Of a stretch of 13,949 bases of DNA, positions 6,286 through 12,470 are shown one piece after another. How positions within the stretch are numbered: the stretch's first letter is position 1; every line of letters begins with the position of its first letter. Location: the NCBI GenBank assembly GCA_964420405.1, contig CAYQTL010000094.1, positions 1 to 13,949 on the forward strand, given 5' to 3'. The notes beneath the pieces are model-generated. The model had not been told where the DNA came from and searched no databases. It was given only the letters and a program-made list of their open reading frames with translations. The translations under genes were made by a program, and so were the position numbers. Source of the stretch: CAYQTL01 sp964420405 (lineage in GTDB: Bacteria; Acidobacteriota; Thermoanaerobaculia; Thermoanaerobaculales; Sulfomarinibacteraceae).

Positions 6286-7760
6286 GGCTCGGCGTCCGCG
6301 GCCTCCGGGTCGCCAGCCAGATCCTGTTCCTGGTCGCGTTCGCCGTCGCGATGGTCGCGCTGTCCCTCAGCGTGGTGCCGGGACCGCTCGCCTCGGGGCT
6401 GCTGGCGCTCGACCCGCTCACCGGCATCGGGACCGCCCTCGCGGACTGGACGGTCCCGCGCTGGGCGTGGATCGGCGTCGTCGTACTGATCGCCACCGCG
6501 TTCCTCGGCAGGTTCTTCTGCGGCTGGATCTGCCCCCTCGGCACGCTCCAGCAGGCGGTGTCCTGGGTCGCGGGGCCGGCCCGCCGGAAACGGCTGAAGC
6601 TCAACCGCTACCGCCGGTGGTTCGCGACCAAGTACGTCCTGCTGGTGGTGCTGTTGGTTCTCGCGGCCTTCGGCGCCGACCACCTCGGCTGGCTCGACCC
6701 GATTCCGCTGCTCCACCGGGGCGTCGCCTCGGGTCTGCGGCCGCTGTGGCACGGCGGGCTCGCTCCCGGCGGCTGGGTGCCGTTCGCGATGGTGCTGGCG
6801 ATCCTGCTCGCATCGGTCTGGATGCCCCGGTTCTACTGCCGCGCCCTGTGCCCGCTTGGCGCCACCCTCGGCGTCGTCGCACGGCTGGCGCCGGCACGGA
6901 TCCGCCGGGACGGCGAGGCCTGCTCCGGCTGCACCCTGTGCGCCATGGCCTGCCAGGGCGCCGACGAGCCCCTCGGCGACCACCGGGTGAGCGAGTGCCA
7001 CGTGTGCCTGAACTGCATCGACTCGTGCTCGGAGGCGAGCCTGCGCTACGGCCTGCCGTCGCCGCACTCCAATCCCCAGCGCACCATGCCCCTGGACGTC
7101 GGACGGCGGCGGGCCCTGGTCGCCGTCGCCGGGGCGGCGGTGGCGGCGCCGGTGCTGGCGGTGGCCGGCTCCGGTCGCGGCGCCCGGCGGCACGACGCGA
7201 TCCGTCCACCCGGCGCCCTCGACGAGGACGCCTTCCTCGCCCGCTGCATCACCTGCGGCGCGTGCGTCGCGTCCTGCCCGACCGGCGTCATCGCCTCGGA
7301 CGTCGGCCGCACCGGCCTCGAGGGGCTGTTCACCCCGGTGCTGCTGATGCGGCGCGGCTGGTGCGAGCCCTCCTGCATCCGCTGCGGCGAGGTGTGCCCC
7401 ACCGGCGCCCTGGTCGAGCTGCCGCCACGGGCCAAGCAGGCGATCGGCGAGCCCGCCGAGAACCGGATCGGAACCGCGTTCCTGGACCTGGGCCGATGCC
7501 TGCCCTGGGCGATGAGCACGCCCTGCATCGTGTGCGAGGAGATGTGCCCGACCTCGCCCAAGGCGATCCGCCTCGAGGAGGTGACGGGCACCGACCGCGA
7601 GGGCCGTCCGGTACGCCTGCAGCGGCCGTGGATCGACCCCGTCATGTGCACCGGCTGCGGCCTGTGCGAGAACCGCTGCCCGGTGGGCGAGCACGCCGCG
7701 ATCCGCGTCTCCTCCGTCGGCGAGTCCCGCGATCCGACCAACCGGATGCTGGTCTCGTAG
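6282..7760 (+). CDS. Fused NapH-like and NapG-like membrane polyferredoxin
   Basis: A 492-residue iron-sulfur membrane protein. The N-terminal NapH-like half has helices at about 11-32, 62-79, 117-132 and 165-180, two cytoplasmic-type motifs (C80-x3-C84-P and C186-x3-C190-P) and two 4Fe-4S motifs (C214/217/220/224 and C239/242/245/249). A hydrophobic segment after RRR (275-297) looks like a former Tat signal of a NapG/MauM protein. The C-terminal NapG-like half carries four more cluster motifs: C322/325/328/332, C361/365/368/372, C406/415/418/422 and C456/459/462/466. That makes six predicted 4Fe-4S sites for a quinol-linked electron relay across the membrane. No nitrate reductase is nearby, and the partner is probably the coupled DUF362 protein. 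Start ATG 6282 overlaps the upstream stop; the frame is also open far upstream but only as an overlap. Confidence 0.9.
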   Translation: MRLGVRGLRVASQILFLVAFAVAMVALSLSVVPGPLASGLLALDPLTGIGTALADWTVPRWAWIGVVVLIATAFLGRFFCGWICPLGTLQQAVSWVAGPARRKRLKLNRYRRWFATKYVLLVVLLVLAAFGADHLGWLDPIPLLHRGVASGLRPLWHGGLAPGGWVPFAMVLAILLASVWMPRFYCRALCPLGATLGVVARLAPARIRRDGEACSGCTLCAMACQGADEPLGDHRVSECHVCLNCIDSCSEASLRYGLPSPHSNPQRTMPLDVGRRRALVAVAGAAVAAPVLAVAGSGRGARRHDAIRPPGALDEDAFLARCITCGACVASCPTGVIASDVGRTGLEGLFTPVLLMRRGWCEPSCIRCGEVCPTGALVELPPRAKQAIGEPAENRIGTAFLDLGRCLPWAMSTPCIVCEEMCPTSPKAIRLEEVTGTDREGRPVRLQRPWIDPVMCTGCGLCENRCPVGEHAAIRVSSVGESRDPTNRMLVS

Positions 7761-7800
7761 CCGCGACCGCGGCCGACCCGGACGAACGGTCCCGCCCCCC

Positions 7801-7842
7801 GTCCGCGCCCGCGCCCGTGTCCGTGTTCGTGTCCGTGCCCGG
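7801..7842 (+). repeat. GTCCGT-type hexamer array
   Basis: Seven in-register 6-mers: GTCCGC, GCCCGC, GCCCGT, GTCCGT, GTTCGT, GTCCGT, GCCCGG. The period is exact although the unit varies. It begins 40 bp after the polyferredoxin stop. I see no gene in the surrounding 7761-8060 spacer; a short CCGCG-AC-CGCGG inverted repeat right after the stop (7761-7772) is too small to call a terminator. Confidence 0.8.
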
Positions 7843-7931
7843 ACGGAAACGGCCTCGGCCCGCGACTCCGGTCGGTCCCGTTGTCCCTTCCGCTGCCGCC
7901 GCCCCGCCGATGTCGCACTCCCCGCCCTGAC

Positions 7932-8019
7932 GCTGCATCGGACGCGGACGCGGCACGGACGCGGACGCGGGAGGGGGCGACCGGTGTCGCCCACGGGTTG
8001 ATCGCTGCCGCTGGACCTG
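7932..8019 (+). repeat. GGGCGAC-hairpin element, copy A
   Basis: Starts GCTGCATCG, continues as GGACGC hexamers, then a GC-rich core with a perfect hairpin GGGCGAC-CGGT-GTCGCCC (7975-7992) and CACGGG. Its reverse complement is found at 12228-12307: 24 bp of the core (7974-7997) are identical, and the head (GCTGCATCG) and the following TG-rich tail align too. Here it lies between convergent genes, so the hairpin could act as a two-way terminator, although no T-tract is present. Confidence 0.85.
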
Positions 8020-8060
8020 CCGCCCCGTCGAGGCTCGGACGCGGACGCGGGATCGGTTCG

Positions 8061-8474
8061 TCACCCCCCGCCGCCGCCCTCCTGGCCGAACCCCCGCTTC
8101 CACGCCATCACGGCGGGGCCGCCGCTGACGTCGACGGCGGCGGTGATCCGCACCGTCCACTCGCGCCACGTGCCGATCGCCACCACCTCGACGGCATCGG
8201 GTCCGACCACCTCCACGGTGCTCGCGATCGACCCGCCGCCGAAGGGTCGGGCCGCGACCCCGCGGAAGCTCGGGTCCTCCGCGAGCCCGGCGAGCGTCTC
8301 GGCGCAGGCGGCGTCGGCCGCCGCGACCGCGTGGATCCGCCGCCCCTCGCGGCGGGTGGATGCCTGCCGGCCCTCGACCAGTGCGCCCATGGCGAGCACC
8401 GCCAGCACGACCACCGCCGCCACCCCCAGCGCCAGCGGCAGCGCCCACCCCTCCTCGCCCCGGTGGGCTACCAC
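8061..8474 (-). CDS. Short GspK/PilX-like minor pseudopilin
   Basis: A 137-residue protein with a prepilin-like N-terminus: short charged leader MVAHRGEEG, then WALPLALGVAAVVVLAVLAMGAL as the hydrophobic helix, then a soluble part. Cleavage after G9 would put Leu rather than Glu at +5, as in GspK-type pseudopilins, but GspK is about 300 residues, so this is more like a shortened GspK or a PilX-type minor pilin. It is third in an I-J-K-like order. GTG 8474 has GGGAGGGAT just upstream and overlaps the stop of the preceding pseudopilin gene by seven bases. It would be a tip component of a type IV pilus or type II secretion pseudopilus. The C-terminal GGGGG run is odd but low in information. Confidence 0.72.
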   Translation of the reverse strand: MVAHRGEEGWALPLALGVAAVVVLAVLAMGALVEGRQASTRREGRRIHAVAAADAACAETLAGLAEDPSFRGVAARPFGGGSIASTVEVVGPDAVEVVAIGTWREWTVRITAAVDVSGGPAVMAWKRGFGQEGGGGG

Positions 8475-8986
8475 GAGATCCCTCCCGGCGACGTGCGCAG
8501 CGCGTACCGCATCACCTCGGTCCGGCGCCACGGCGGCGCCGCTCCCGGGGAGGGTGGAGGTCCGTCGTGGACGAGGACCGTGACCTTCAGATCGACGATC
8601 CGCGCCGGGACCGGCCGCCACCACCAGCCGGTCACGCCGCCCGCGAGCACGCGATCCGAGACCACCGCGCCGGAGTGGTCGCGCACCCGCCGGCGCAGGT
8701 CGTCGCCGTCGAGCCCCACCTCGACCGTACGGCCTCCCTTGTGGACCAGGATCAGCGTCCCGGGCGACCATCCGATCGCGCCGGAGACCACGCCGAGAGC
8801 CTCCTGCGTGTCGCGTCGGAGCTGGGACCTGACCAGCTCGAACGACGGGCCGCGCGCCTCGCGGCCGACCCGCGCGACGACCGTCACCGAGCGCTCCACG
8901 AGCCGTGCCCCGACCAGCACCAGGGATGCCATCAGGACCGCACCCACCAGCACCTCGAGCAGCGTCGCGCCGCGGTCGGACCTCAC
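8468..8986 (-). CDS. GspJ/PilW-like minor pseudopilin
   Basis: A 172-residue protein with a textbook type III-style prepilin signal: leader MRSDRG, cleavage before A7 (ATLLEVLVGAVLMASLVLVGARLVE), Glu at +5 of the mature protein, then a single hydrophobic helix. The C-terminal part is beta-rich (TLILVHKGGRTVEVGLDG...). It fits GspJ or PilW, minor pseudopilins that cap the pilus tip. The GTG start overlaps the preceding gene stop as GTGA, indicating coupled translation of the three pseudopilins. I cannot decide between type II secretion and type IV pilus from this window, because the major pilin, the secretin and a complete assembly ATPase are absent. Confidence 0.82.
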   Translation of the reverse strand: MRSDRGATLLEVLVGAVLMASLVLVGARLVERSVTVVARVGREARGPSFELVRSQLRRDTQEALGVVSGAIGWSPGTLILVHKGGRTVEVGLDGDDLRRRVRDHSGAVVSDRVLAGGVTGWWWRPVPARIVDLKVTVLVHDGPPPSPGAAPPWRRTEVMRYALRTSPGGISW

Positions 8987-9366
8987 GGCCGCCACACCTG
9001 CGTCCAGACGACGGTCTCGACCGGCTCGCCGACGACCGTCAGGCTGCCCCGGGCCGTCACCAGCCACAGGCCCGGACGTCCCGTGGGACGGACGTTCACC
9101 TCGACCTGGGGCTGCCGGCCGCCGTCGTCGAGGCCGAGCGCCTCGGCGACGTCGAACGGCCCCGACTCGAGGGGACCGATCCCCCCGCGGACGGTCTCGA
9201 GGGCGGCCTCCACCGCGGCGTCCACCTGCTGCCGGGCGGCGAGCCGCGCCGCCGCGGTGGCGCGGGCCTGGGCGTAGCCGGCCGCCGCGAGCACGGCGAA
9301 GCCGACGATCGCCAGCGCCAGCAGCGCTTCGAGCAGGGCGTAACCGGAGCGGGCCGTTCGGTCCAT
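8983..9366 (-). CDS. GspI/PilV-like minor pseudopilin
   Basis: A 127-residue prepilin: leader MDRTARSG, cleavage before Y9 (YALLEALLALAIVGFAVLAAAGYAQ), Glu at +5. The rest is a small soluble domain with VEVNVRPTGRPGLWLVTARGSLTV strands, as in GspI/PilV. It is the first of three overlapping pseudopilin genes in the order known from GspI-J-K operons. It starts 30 bp after the fumarase beta stop. No Shine-Dalgarno is seen; instead TAGGAT lies 6 nt upstream of ATG 9366, so the set may have its own leaderless promoter besides read-through from the fumarase genes. Confidence 0.82.
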   Translation of the reverse strand: MDRTARSGYALLEALLALAIVGFAVLAAAGYAQARATAAARLAARQQVDAAVEAALETVRGGIGPLESGPFDVAEALGLDDGGRQPQVEVNVRPTGRPGLWLVTARGSLTVVGEPVETVVWTQVWRP

Positions 9367-9372
9367 CGGCCC

Positions 9373-9378
9373 ATCCTA
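9373..9378 (-). promoter_or_regulatory. Possible -10 element (TAGGAT) of the pseudopilin genes
   Basis: Minus-strand TAGGAT ends 6 nt before ATG 9366 and sits in the 30-bp gap after the fumarase beta gene. It matches the TANNNT form and near-start spacing of the other predicted leaderless promoters in the window, but has the weakest hexamer of the five. Confidence 0.4.
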
Positions 9379-9396
9379 GCCCGGCCGCGTGGTCTC

Positions 9397-9978
9397 TCAG
9401 CCGCCGATCAGCTCGGCCAGCTTCGCCTTCGAGGCCGACTCGACCTCGTCGTGGAGCGAGCCGCCGTGGGAGTCCATGCTGACCACCACCGGGAACCGCT
9501 CGACGTGGATCACCCAGAGCGCCTCGGGGACGCCGAACTCCTCGAGCATGAACACTCTCTCGACCCGCGTCACGGCGCGGGCGAGCACCTGGGCGGCGCC
9601 GCCGATGGCGTGCAGGTAGACCGCGCCGTGGCGTCCGAGCCCGTCGAGGGTTCTCGGTCCCATGCCGCCCTTGCCGATCACGCCCCGCAGGCCGTAGCGG
9701 CCGATGACGTCCGCCTGGTACGGCTCCTCGCGGATCGAGGTCGTCGGACCGGCGGCGACGAACCGCCAGCCGCCGTCGTCGTCCTTCGCGACCACCGGGC
9801 CGCAGTGGTAGATCACCGTCCCCCGCAGGTACTCGGCGACCTCCGCCCGGTGCTCCTCGATGAGCCACTTGTGGGCCGCGTCGCGGCCGGTGATCATCCG
9901 GCCCGTCAGCTCGACGAAGTCGCCGACCGTCAGCTCGCGGATCGTCGCCTCGTCGACCGGGAGCGTCAGCTCAGCCAT
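9397..9978 (-). CDS. Class I fumarate hydratase, beta subunit
   Basis: A 193-residue protein matching the C-terminal domain of iron-sulfur fumarases and the TtdB-type subunit. Motifs: LTGRMITGRDAAHKW (24-38), YHCGPV (57-62), AAGPTTSIREEPY (75-87), VIGKGGMG (100-107) and SMDSHGGSLH (167-176). It works with the alpha subunit encoded just upstream, converting fumarate to malate with a labile 4Fe-4S cluster. ATG 9978 overlaps the alpha-subunit frame by 13 bases, so the two are translationally coupled. L-tartrate dehydratase has the same two-subunit make-up and cannot be excluded by eye, but fumarase is more common in this arrangement. Confidence 0.9.
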   Translation of the reverse strand: MAELTLPVDEATIRELTVGDFVELTGRMITGRDAAHKWLIEEHRAEVAEYLRGTVIYHCGPVVAKDDDGGWRFVAAGPTTSIREEPYQADVIGRYGLRGVIGKGGMGPRTLDGLGRHGAVYLHAIGGAAQVLARAVTRVERVFMLEEFGVPEALWVIHVERFPVVVSMDSHGGSLHDEVESASKAKLAELIGG

Positions 9979-10850
9979 TGGACCTCCCCCTCGCCGTCGA
10001 TCCGGACCGCCGCCTTGCGGTCGGCCCAGCACATGTAGGACACGGTCACGAAGTAGCACGCCGGCAGCCGGTCGAGCACGCCGACCTTGACCCCGAGCAG
10101 GGTGGTCTGGCCGCCGAACCCCATCGGGCCGATGCCGAGCACATTGCCCTCCTTGAGCAGGCGGTCCTCGAGCGCCGCCAGCTCCGCGTCTGGGTTGACG
10201 TCGTCGAGGGGCCGCAGCAGCTGCCGCTTCGACTCGCCGAACGCCGACACCCGGTCGCCGCCCACGCACACTCCGAGCACGCCCGGCGCGCACCCCTTGC
10301 CCTGGGCCTCGACGACGGCGTCCAGCACCGCGCGCCGCACGCCCTCGAGGTCGCGGCCCGCCTTCAGGCGGGTGTCGGGCAGCTTGTACTGGGTGCCCAC
10401 GTTCTCGCTGCCGCCGCCCTTCAGGATCATGCGGACCTCGATGACGGGGTCGTCCCACTCCTCGAAGTGCAGGTACGGGATCCCGCGGCCGGCCCCGTTG
10501 CCGGTGTTGGCGCCGGTCATGGTGTTGACCGCGTTGGGGCGCAGATAGCTGCGCCGCGTCGCCTCGTGCACCGCCGCCTCGAAGTCGGCCGCCAGCTCGC
10601 GGGTGCTGACACCCACCGGGTGGTGGACCCACGCCACCGGCGTGCCGGTGTCCTGGCAGATCGGCAGCGAGCTGCCGGCCGCCAGATCGGCGTTGTCGAG
10701 AATCGTACCCAGCGCGGTGCTCGCCAGGCTCCCCTCCTGCTCCCGCTCCCGGCCCGCCCGCAGCGCCCGGGCCACGTCGGCGGGCAGCTGGGTCGACGCC
10801 CGCCGGAGCAGCTCGACGAAGGTCTCGGTGTAGCGTCCCTCGGTCTGCAT
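9966..10850 (-). CDS. Class I fumarate hydratase, alpha subunit
   Basis: A 294-residue protein matching the N-terminal catalytic domain of iron-sulfur fumarases (TtdA-like split form). Three cysteines fit the 4Fe-4S ligands: C65 in PICQDTGTP, C187 in GKGCAPG and C274 in SYMCWADRK. Other family motifs are RPNAVNTMTGANTGNG (104-119), IPYLHFEEW (124-132), KGGGSEN (144-150) and GPMGFGGQTT (241-250). The oxygen-sensitive enzyme hydrates fumarate in the TCA cycle. ATG 10850 is preferred over GTG 10856 because GGAGGAGGT lies just upstream and would overlap the GTG. A consensus TATAAT about 50 bp upstream gives this gene a conventional leader, unlike many of its neighbours. Confidence 0.93.
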   Translation of the reverse strand: MQTEGRYTETFVELLRRASTQLPADVARALRAGREREQEGSLASTALGTILDNADLAAGSSLPICQDTGTPVAWVHHPVGVSTRELAADFEAAVHEATRRSYLRPNAVNTMTGANTGNGAGRGIPYLHFEEWDDPVIEVRMILKGGGSENVGTQYKLPDTRLKAGRDLEGVRRAVLDAVVEAQGKGCAPGVLGVCVGGDRVSAFGESKRQLLRPLDDVNPDAELAALEDRLLKEGNVLGIGPMGFGGQTTLLGVKVGVLDRLPACYFVTVSYMCWADRKAAVRIDGEGEVQWLS

Positions 10851-10854
10851 CGGC

Positions 10855-10863
10855 ACCTCCTCC
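10855..10863 (-). promoter_or_regulatory. Strong Shine-Dalgarno of fumarase alpha
   Basis: Minus-strand GGAGGAGGT ends four bases before ATG 10850. It decides the start, since the in-frame GTG at 10856 would lie inside it, and contrasts with the genes here that lack any Shine-Dalgarno. Confidence 0.8.
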
Positions 10864-10900
10864 GGTGATCGCCCGCCGGCAGCGGCGCGGCGGGCGCCAC

Positions 10901-10906
10901 ATTATA
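10901..10906 (-). promoter_or_regulatory. Predicted -10 element (TATAAT) of the fumarase genes
   Basis: Perfect consensus TATAAT on the minus strand, 50 nt before ATG 10850, giving a predicted leader of about 44 nt. It is between the MshEN gene stop (10955) and fumarase alpha. No clear TTGACA at 16-18 bp. Confidence 0.65.
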
Positions 10907-10954
10907 GGCGTGCCAGGCGCGACGAGCGCCGGTTCGACGACGTCCTTCCCGGAA

Positions 10955-12088
10955 TCAGCGGCCGATCTTGGCGCGCAGGATGAGCATCTCGAACGCCAGA
11001 CCGGCGGCGCCGACCGCGTTCGCCAGCTCGGTCACCGGGGCGGTGATCGCGCTCTCTCCCGGCGTGTCGCCGAGCAGGAACGCCACGGTCCGCTCCTTGA
11101 CCCGCACCGGGAGCAGCAGCACGTCCAGCGGCGGCGGGTCGCCCAGCACCTTGGCCAGGGCCCGGTCGACCGGGCCGTCCGTCAGCGGGCCGAGGTAGTG
11201 GTCCGCGGACGAGCGCACGGTGGCGAACACCGACGCCGCGTCGACGCTGGTCTCGAACGCCTGTACGTCGTCCACCACCACCCCCTGGCCGCGGGCCATC
11301 CAACCGACGACCCGGCCGCGGTGGACCATGAACAGGCACAGCCGGCCGAGGTAGCCGTAGGCGAACCGGACCAGCAGGTCACCGACCTCGTCGCGCCGCA
11401 CCACATCCTGGAGCTGCGCACGGTAGCTGGCGCCGTCGACGGTGCCGTCGACAGCAGCCTCCCCGTCGTCGTCCAGGGCCGCCAGGCTCGGGAAGCTCGC
11501 CACCAGCGGGCGCGACGCCTCGCGGGGAGGCCGCGACGCCGCGATCGCGGCGAGCCTGGCCGGGTCGAGCCGGGCCGGGCGCCACAGCGCCGCCCAGCCC
11601 TCGTCCGTCGCGGCGCGGGACGCGGCGCGGGCCGACTCCTCCTCGTCGACCGTCTCCACCACGATCCCCTCGTCGAGGGCACCGAGCGCGCCCTGGATCG
11701 CTGCCTCTGTCGCCACGTACGGCTCGACCGGCAGGCCGGCGTGGCCGGCGATCTCCTCGACGGCGGCCGGGTCCCGCGGGTTCGCCATCGCCACCCGCAG
11801 CCGCTCGCCCGAGGCGTCGAACGGCACCGCCTGCAGCTGCCGGCACATCGCGAGGGGGATCTTCTTCCGGGTCGCGACCGGCGACGCGAGCAGCCGGGAG
11901 GCGGTGATCGACGGCGCGCCGGACTGCTCCGACAGCGCCTCGAGGAGCACCACCTCGTCCACGAACCCGAACGCCAGCAGCTGGGTGCCGAGCCGACCGC
12001 CGGTGGTGTGGCACGCGTCGAGCCCGGTGTGGAGCTCGCCCACGGTGAGCACGCCCATCTCCAGCAGGATCTCCCCCAGCCGCTGCAC
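10955..12088 (-). CDS. MshEN (GspE/PilB N-terminal) domain protein without ATPase
   Basis: A 377-residue cytoplasmic protein. Residues 1-57 hold the MshEN pattern RLGEILLEMGVLTVGELHTGL followed by GGRLGTQLLAFGFVDEVVLLEALSEQSG, the first part of the domain in GspE/PilB/MshE ATPases that can bind c-di-GMP; residues to about 140 continue the domain (VPFDASGERLRVAMANPRDPAAVEEI). After an Ala/Arg-rich linker, residues about 200-377 look like a GAF-type alpha/beta domain (VVRRDEVGDLLVRFAYGYLGRLCLFMVHRGRVVGWMARG). No Walker A or B motif is present, so it is not a pilus motor but perhaps a c-di-GMP-responsive regulator of motility or secretion. The GTG start at 12088 is chosen because a TACAAT -10 hexamer lies 9 nt upstream and the domain begins at residue 3; upstream frame is repeat. 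Confidence 0.8.
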   Translation of the reverse strand: MQRLGEILLEMGVLTVGELHTGLDACHTTGGRLGTQLLAFGFVDEVVLLEALSEQSGAPSITASRLLASPVATRKKIPLAMCRQLQAVPFDASGERLRVAMANPRDPAAVEEIAGHAGLPVEPYVATEAAIQGALGALDEGIVVETVDEEESARAASRAATDEGWAALWRPARLDPARLAAIAASRPPREASRPLVASFPSLAALDDDGEAAVDGTVDGASYRAQLQDVVRRDEVGDLLVRFAYGYLGRLCLFMVHRGRVVGWMARGQGVVVDDVQAFETSVDAASVFATVRSSADHYLGPLTDGPVDRALAKVLGDPPPLDVLLLPVRVKERTVAFLLGDTPGESAITAPVTELANAVGAAGLAFEMLILRAKIGR

Positions 12089-12097
12089 GGTACGGAG

Positions 12098-12103
12098 ATT
12101 GTA
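12098..12103 (-). promoter_or_regulatory. Predicted -10 element (TACAAT) of the MshEN gene
   Basis: Minus-strand TACAAT ends 9 nt before GTG 12088, with no Shine-Dalgarno, again predicting a leaderless or near-leaderless mRNA. The GGGATC array edge (GGATCGGAGG) is about 15 bp further upstream. Confidence 0.58.
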
Positions 12104-12120
12104 GCGCTTCCCCGCCGCCG

Positions 12121-12150
12121 CCTCCGATCCCGATCCCGATCCCGTTCCCG
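12121..12150 (-). repeat. GGGATC array upstream of the MshEN gene
   Basis: On the minus strand: TCGGGAACGGGATCGGGATC, GGGATC, GGAGG. The TCGGGAACGGG entry and ATCGGAGG exit match the array at 12364-12397 in the opposite orientation, so the two point towards their own genes (MshEN and fumC) from a shared spacer. Confidence 0.88.
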
Positions 12151-12170
12151 AAGAGTGGGTCGGAGTGAAC

Positions 12171-12221
12171 GACGGCGACGGCGACAGGGACAGCGACGAG
12201 CACAGGAACAACGACAGCGTC
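12171..12221 (+). repeat. Degenerate GACAGC-type period-6 array
   Basis: In-register hexamers GACGGC, GACGGC, GACAGG, GACAGC, GACGAG, CACAGG, AACAAC, GACAGC, GTC. Its reverse complement contains the CTGTCC/CTGACG/CTGTCG words also present at 3508-3525. The unit has diverged while the six-base register has not slipped. Confidence 0.7.
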
Positions 12222-12227
12222 AGATGG

Positions 12228-12307
12228 GAGCGAGAGCGACCAGCCCGTGGGCGACACCGGTCGCCCCACTCCCGCGTCCCTGCCCTCGTCCGTGCCCTCG
12301 ATGCAGC
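12228..12307 (-). repeat. GGGCGAC-hairpin element, copy B
   Basis: Inverted copy of 7932-8019. The hairpin GGGCGAC-ACCG-GTCGCCC is at 12249-12266, and the head GCTGCATCG with GGGCACGGACGAGGGC is read on the minus strand from 12307. Here it lies between divergently transcribed genes, so termination is not an obvious role. The remaining DNA 12308-12363 shows nothing I can name. Confidence 0.85.
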
Positions 12308-12363
12308 TGAAGGACTGGCTCCAGTAGATCCGACCGGCGGGTCGCAGATGCAACCCCGCACGC

Positions 12364-12397
12364 GTCGGGAACGGGAACGGGATCGGGATCGGAGGGG
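12364..12397 (+). repeat. GGGATC array upstream of fumC
   Basis: GTCGGGAACGGGAACGGGATC, GGGATC, GGAGGGG. Mirror partner of 12121-12150 with the same edges. It ends about 77 bp before the fumC start. No A/T-rich -10 hexamer is visible between it and fumC. Confidence 0.88.
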
Positions 12398-12461
12398 TGA
12401 CGGGAGGGATCGACATCGGCAGGGAACGCCCCGCTCCCCCTCGACGTTGCCACCCGGTGCG

Positions 12462-12470
12462 GGAGGGAGG
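12462..12470 (+). promoter_or_regulatory. Shine-Dalgarno of fumC
   Basis: GGAGGGAGG ends four bases before ATG 12475 and fixes this start; the frame is open to ATG 12397 but that would translate spacer and this site. Confidence 0.8.

Noticed and set aside
7761..7772. CCGCG-AC-CGCGG as a terminator after the polyferredoxin gene
   Set aside because: The stem is only five pairs with a two-base loop and no T-run.
4953..7994. 1013-codon minus-strand frame
   Set aside because: It runs antisense to the DUF362 and polyferredoxin genes, both with clear motifs, and through repeats. Long antisense frames are expected at this GC content.
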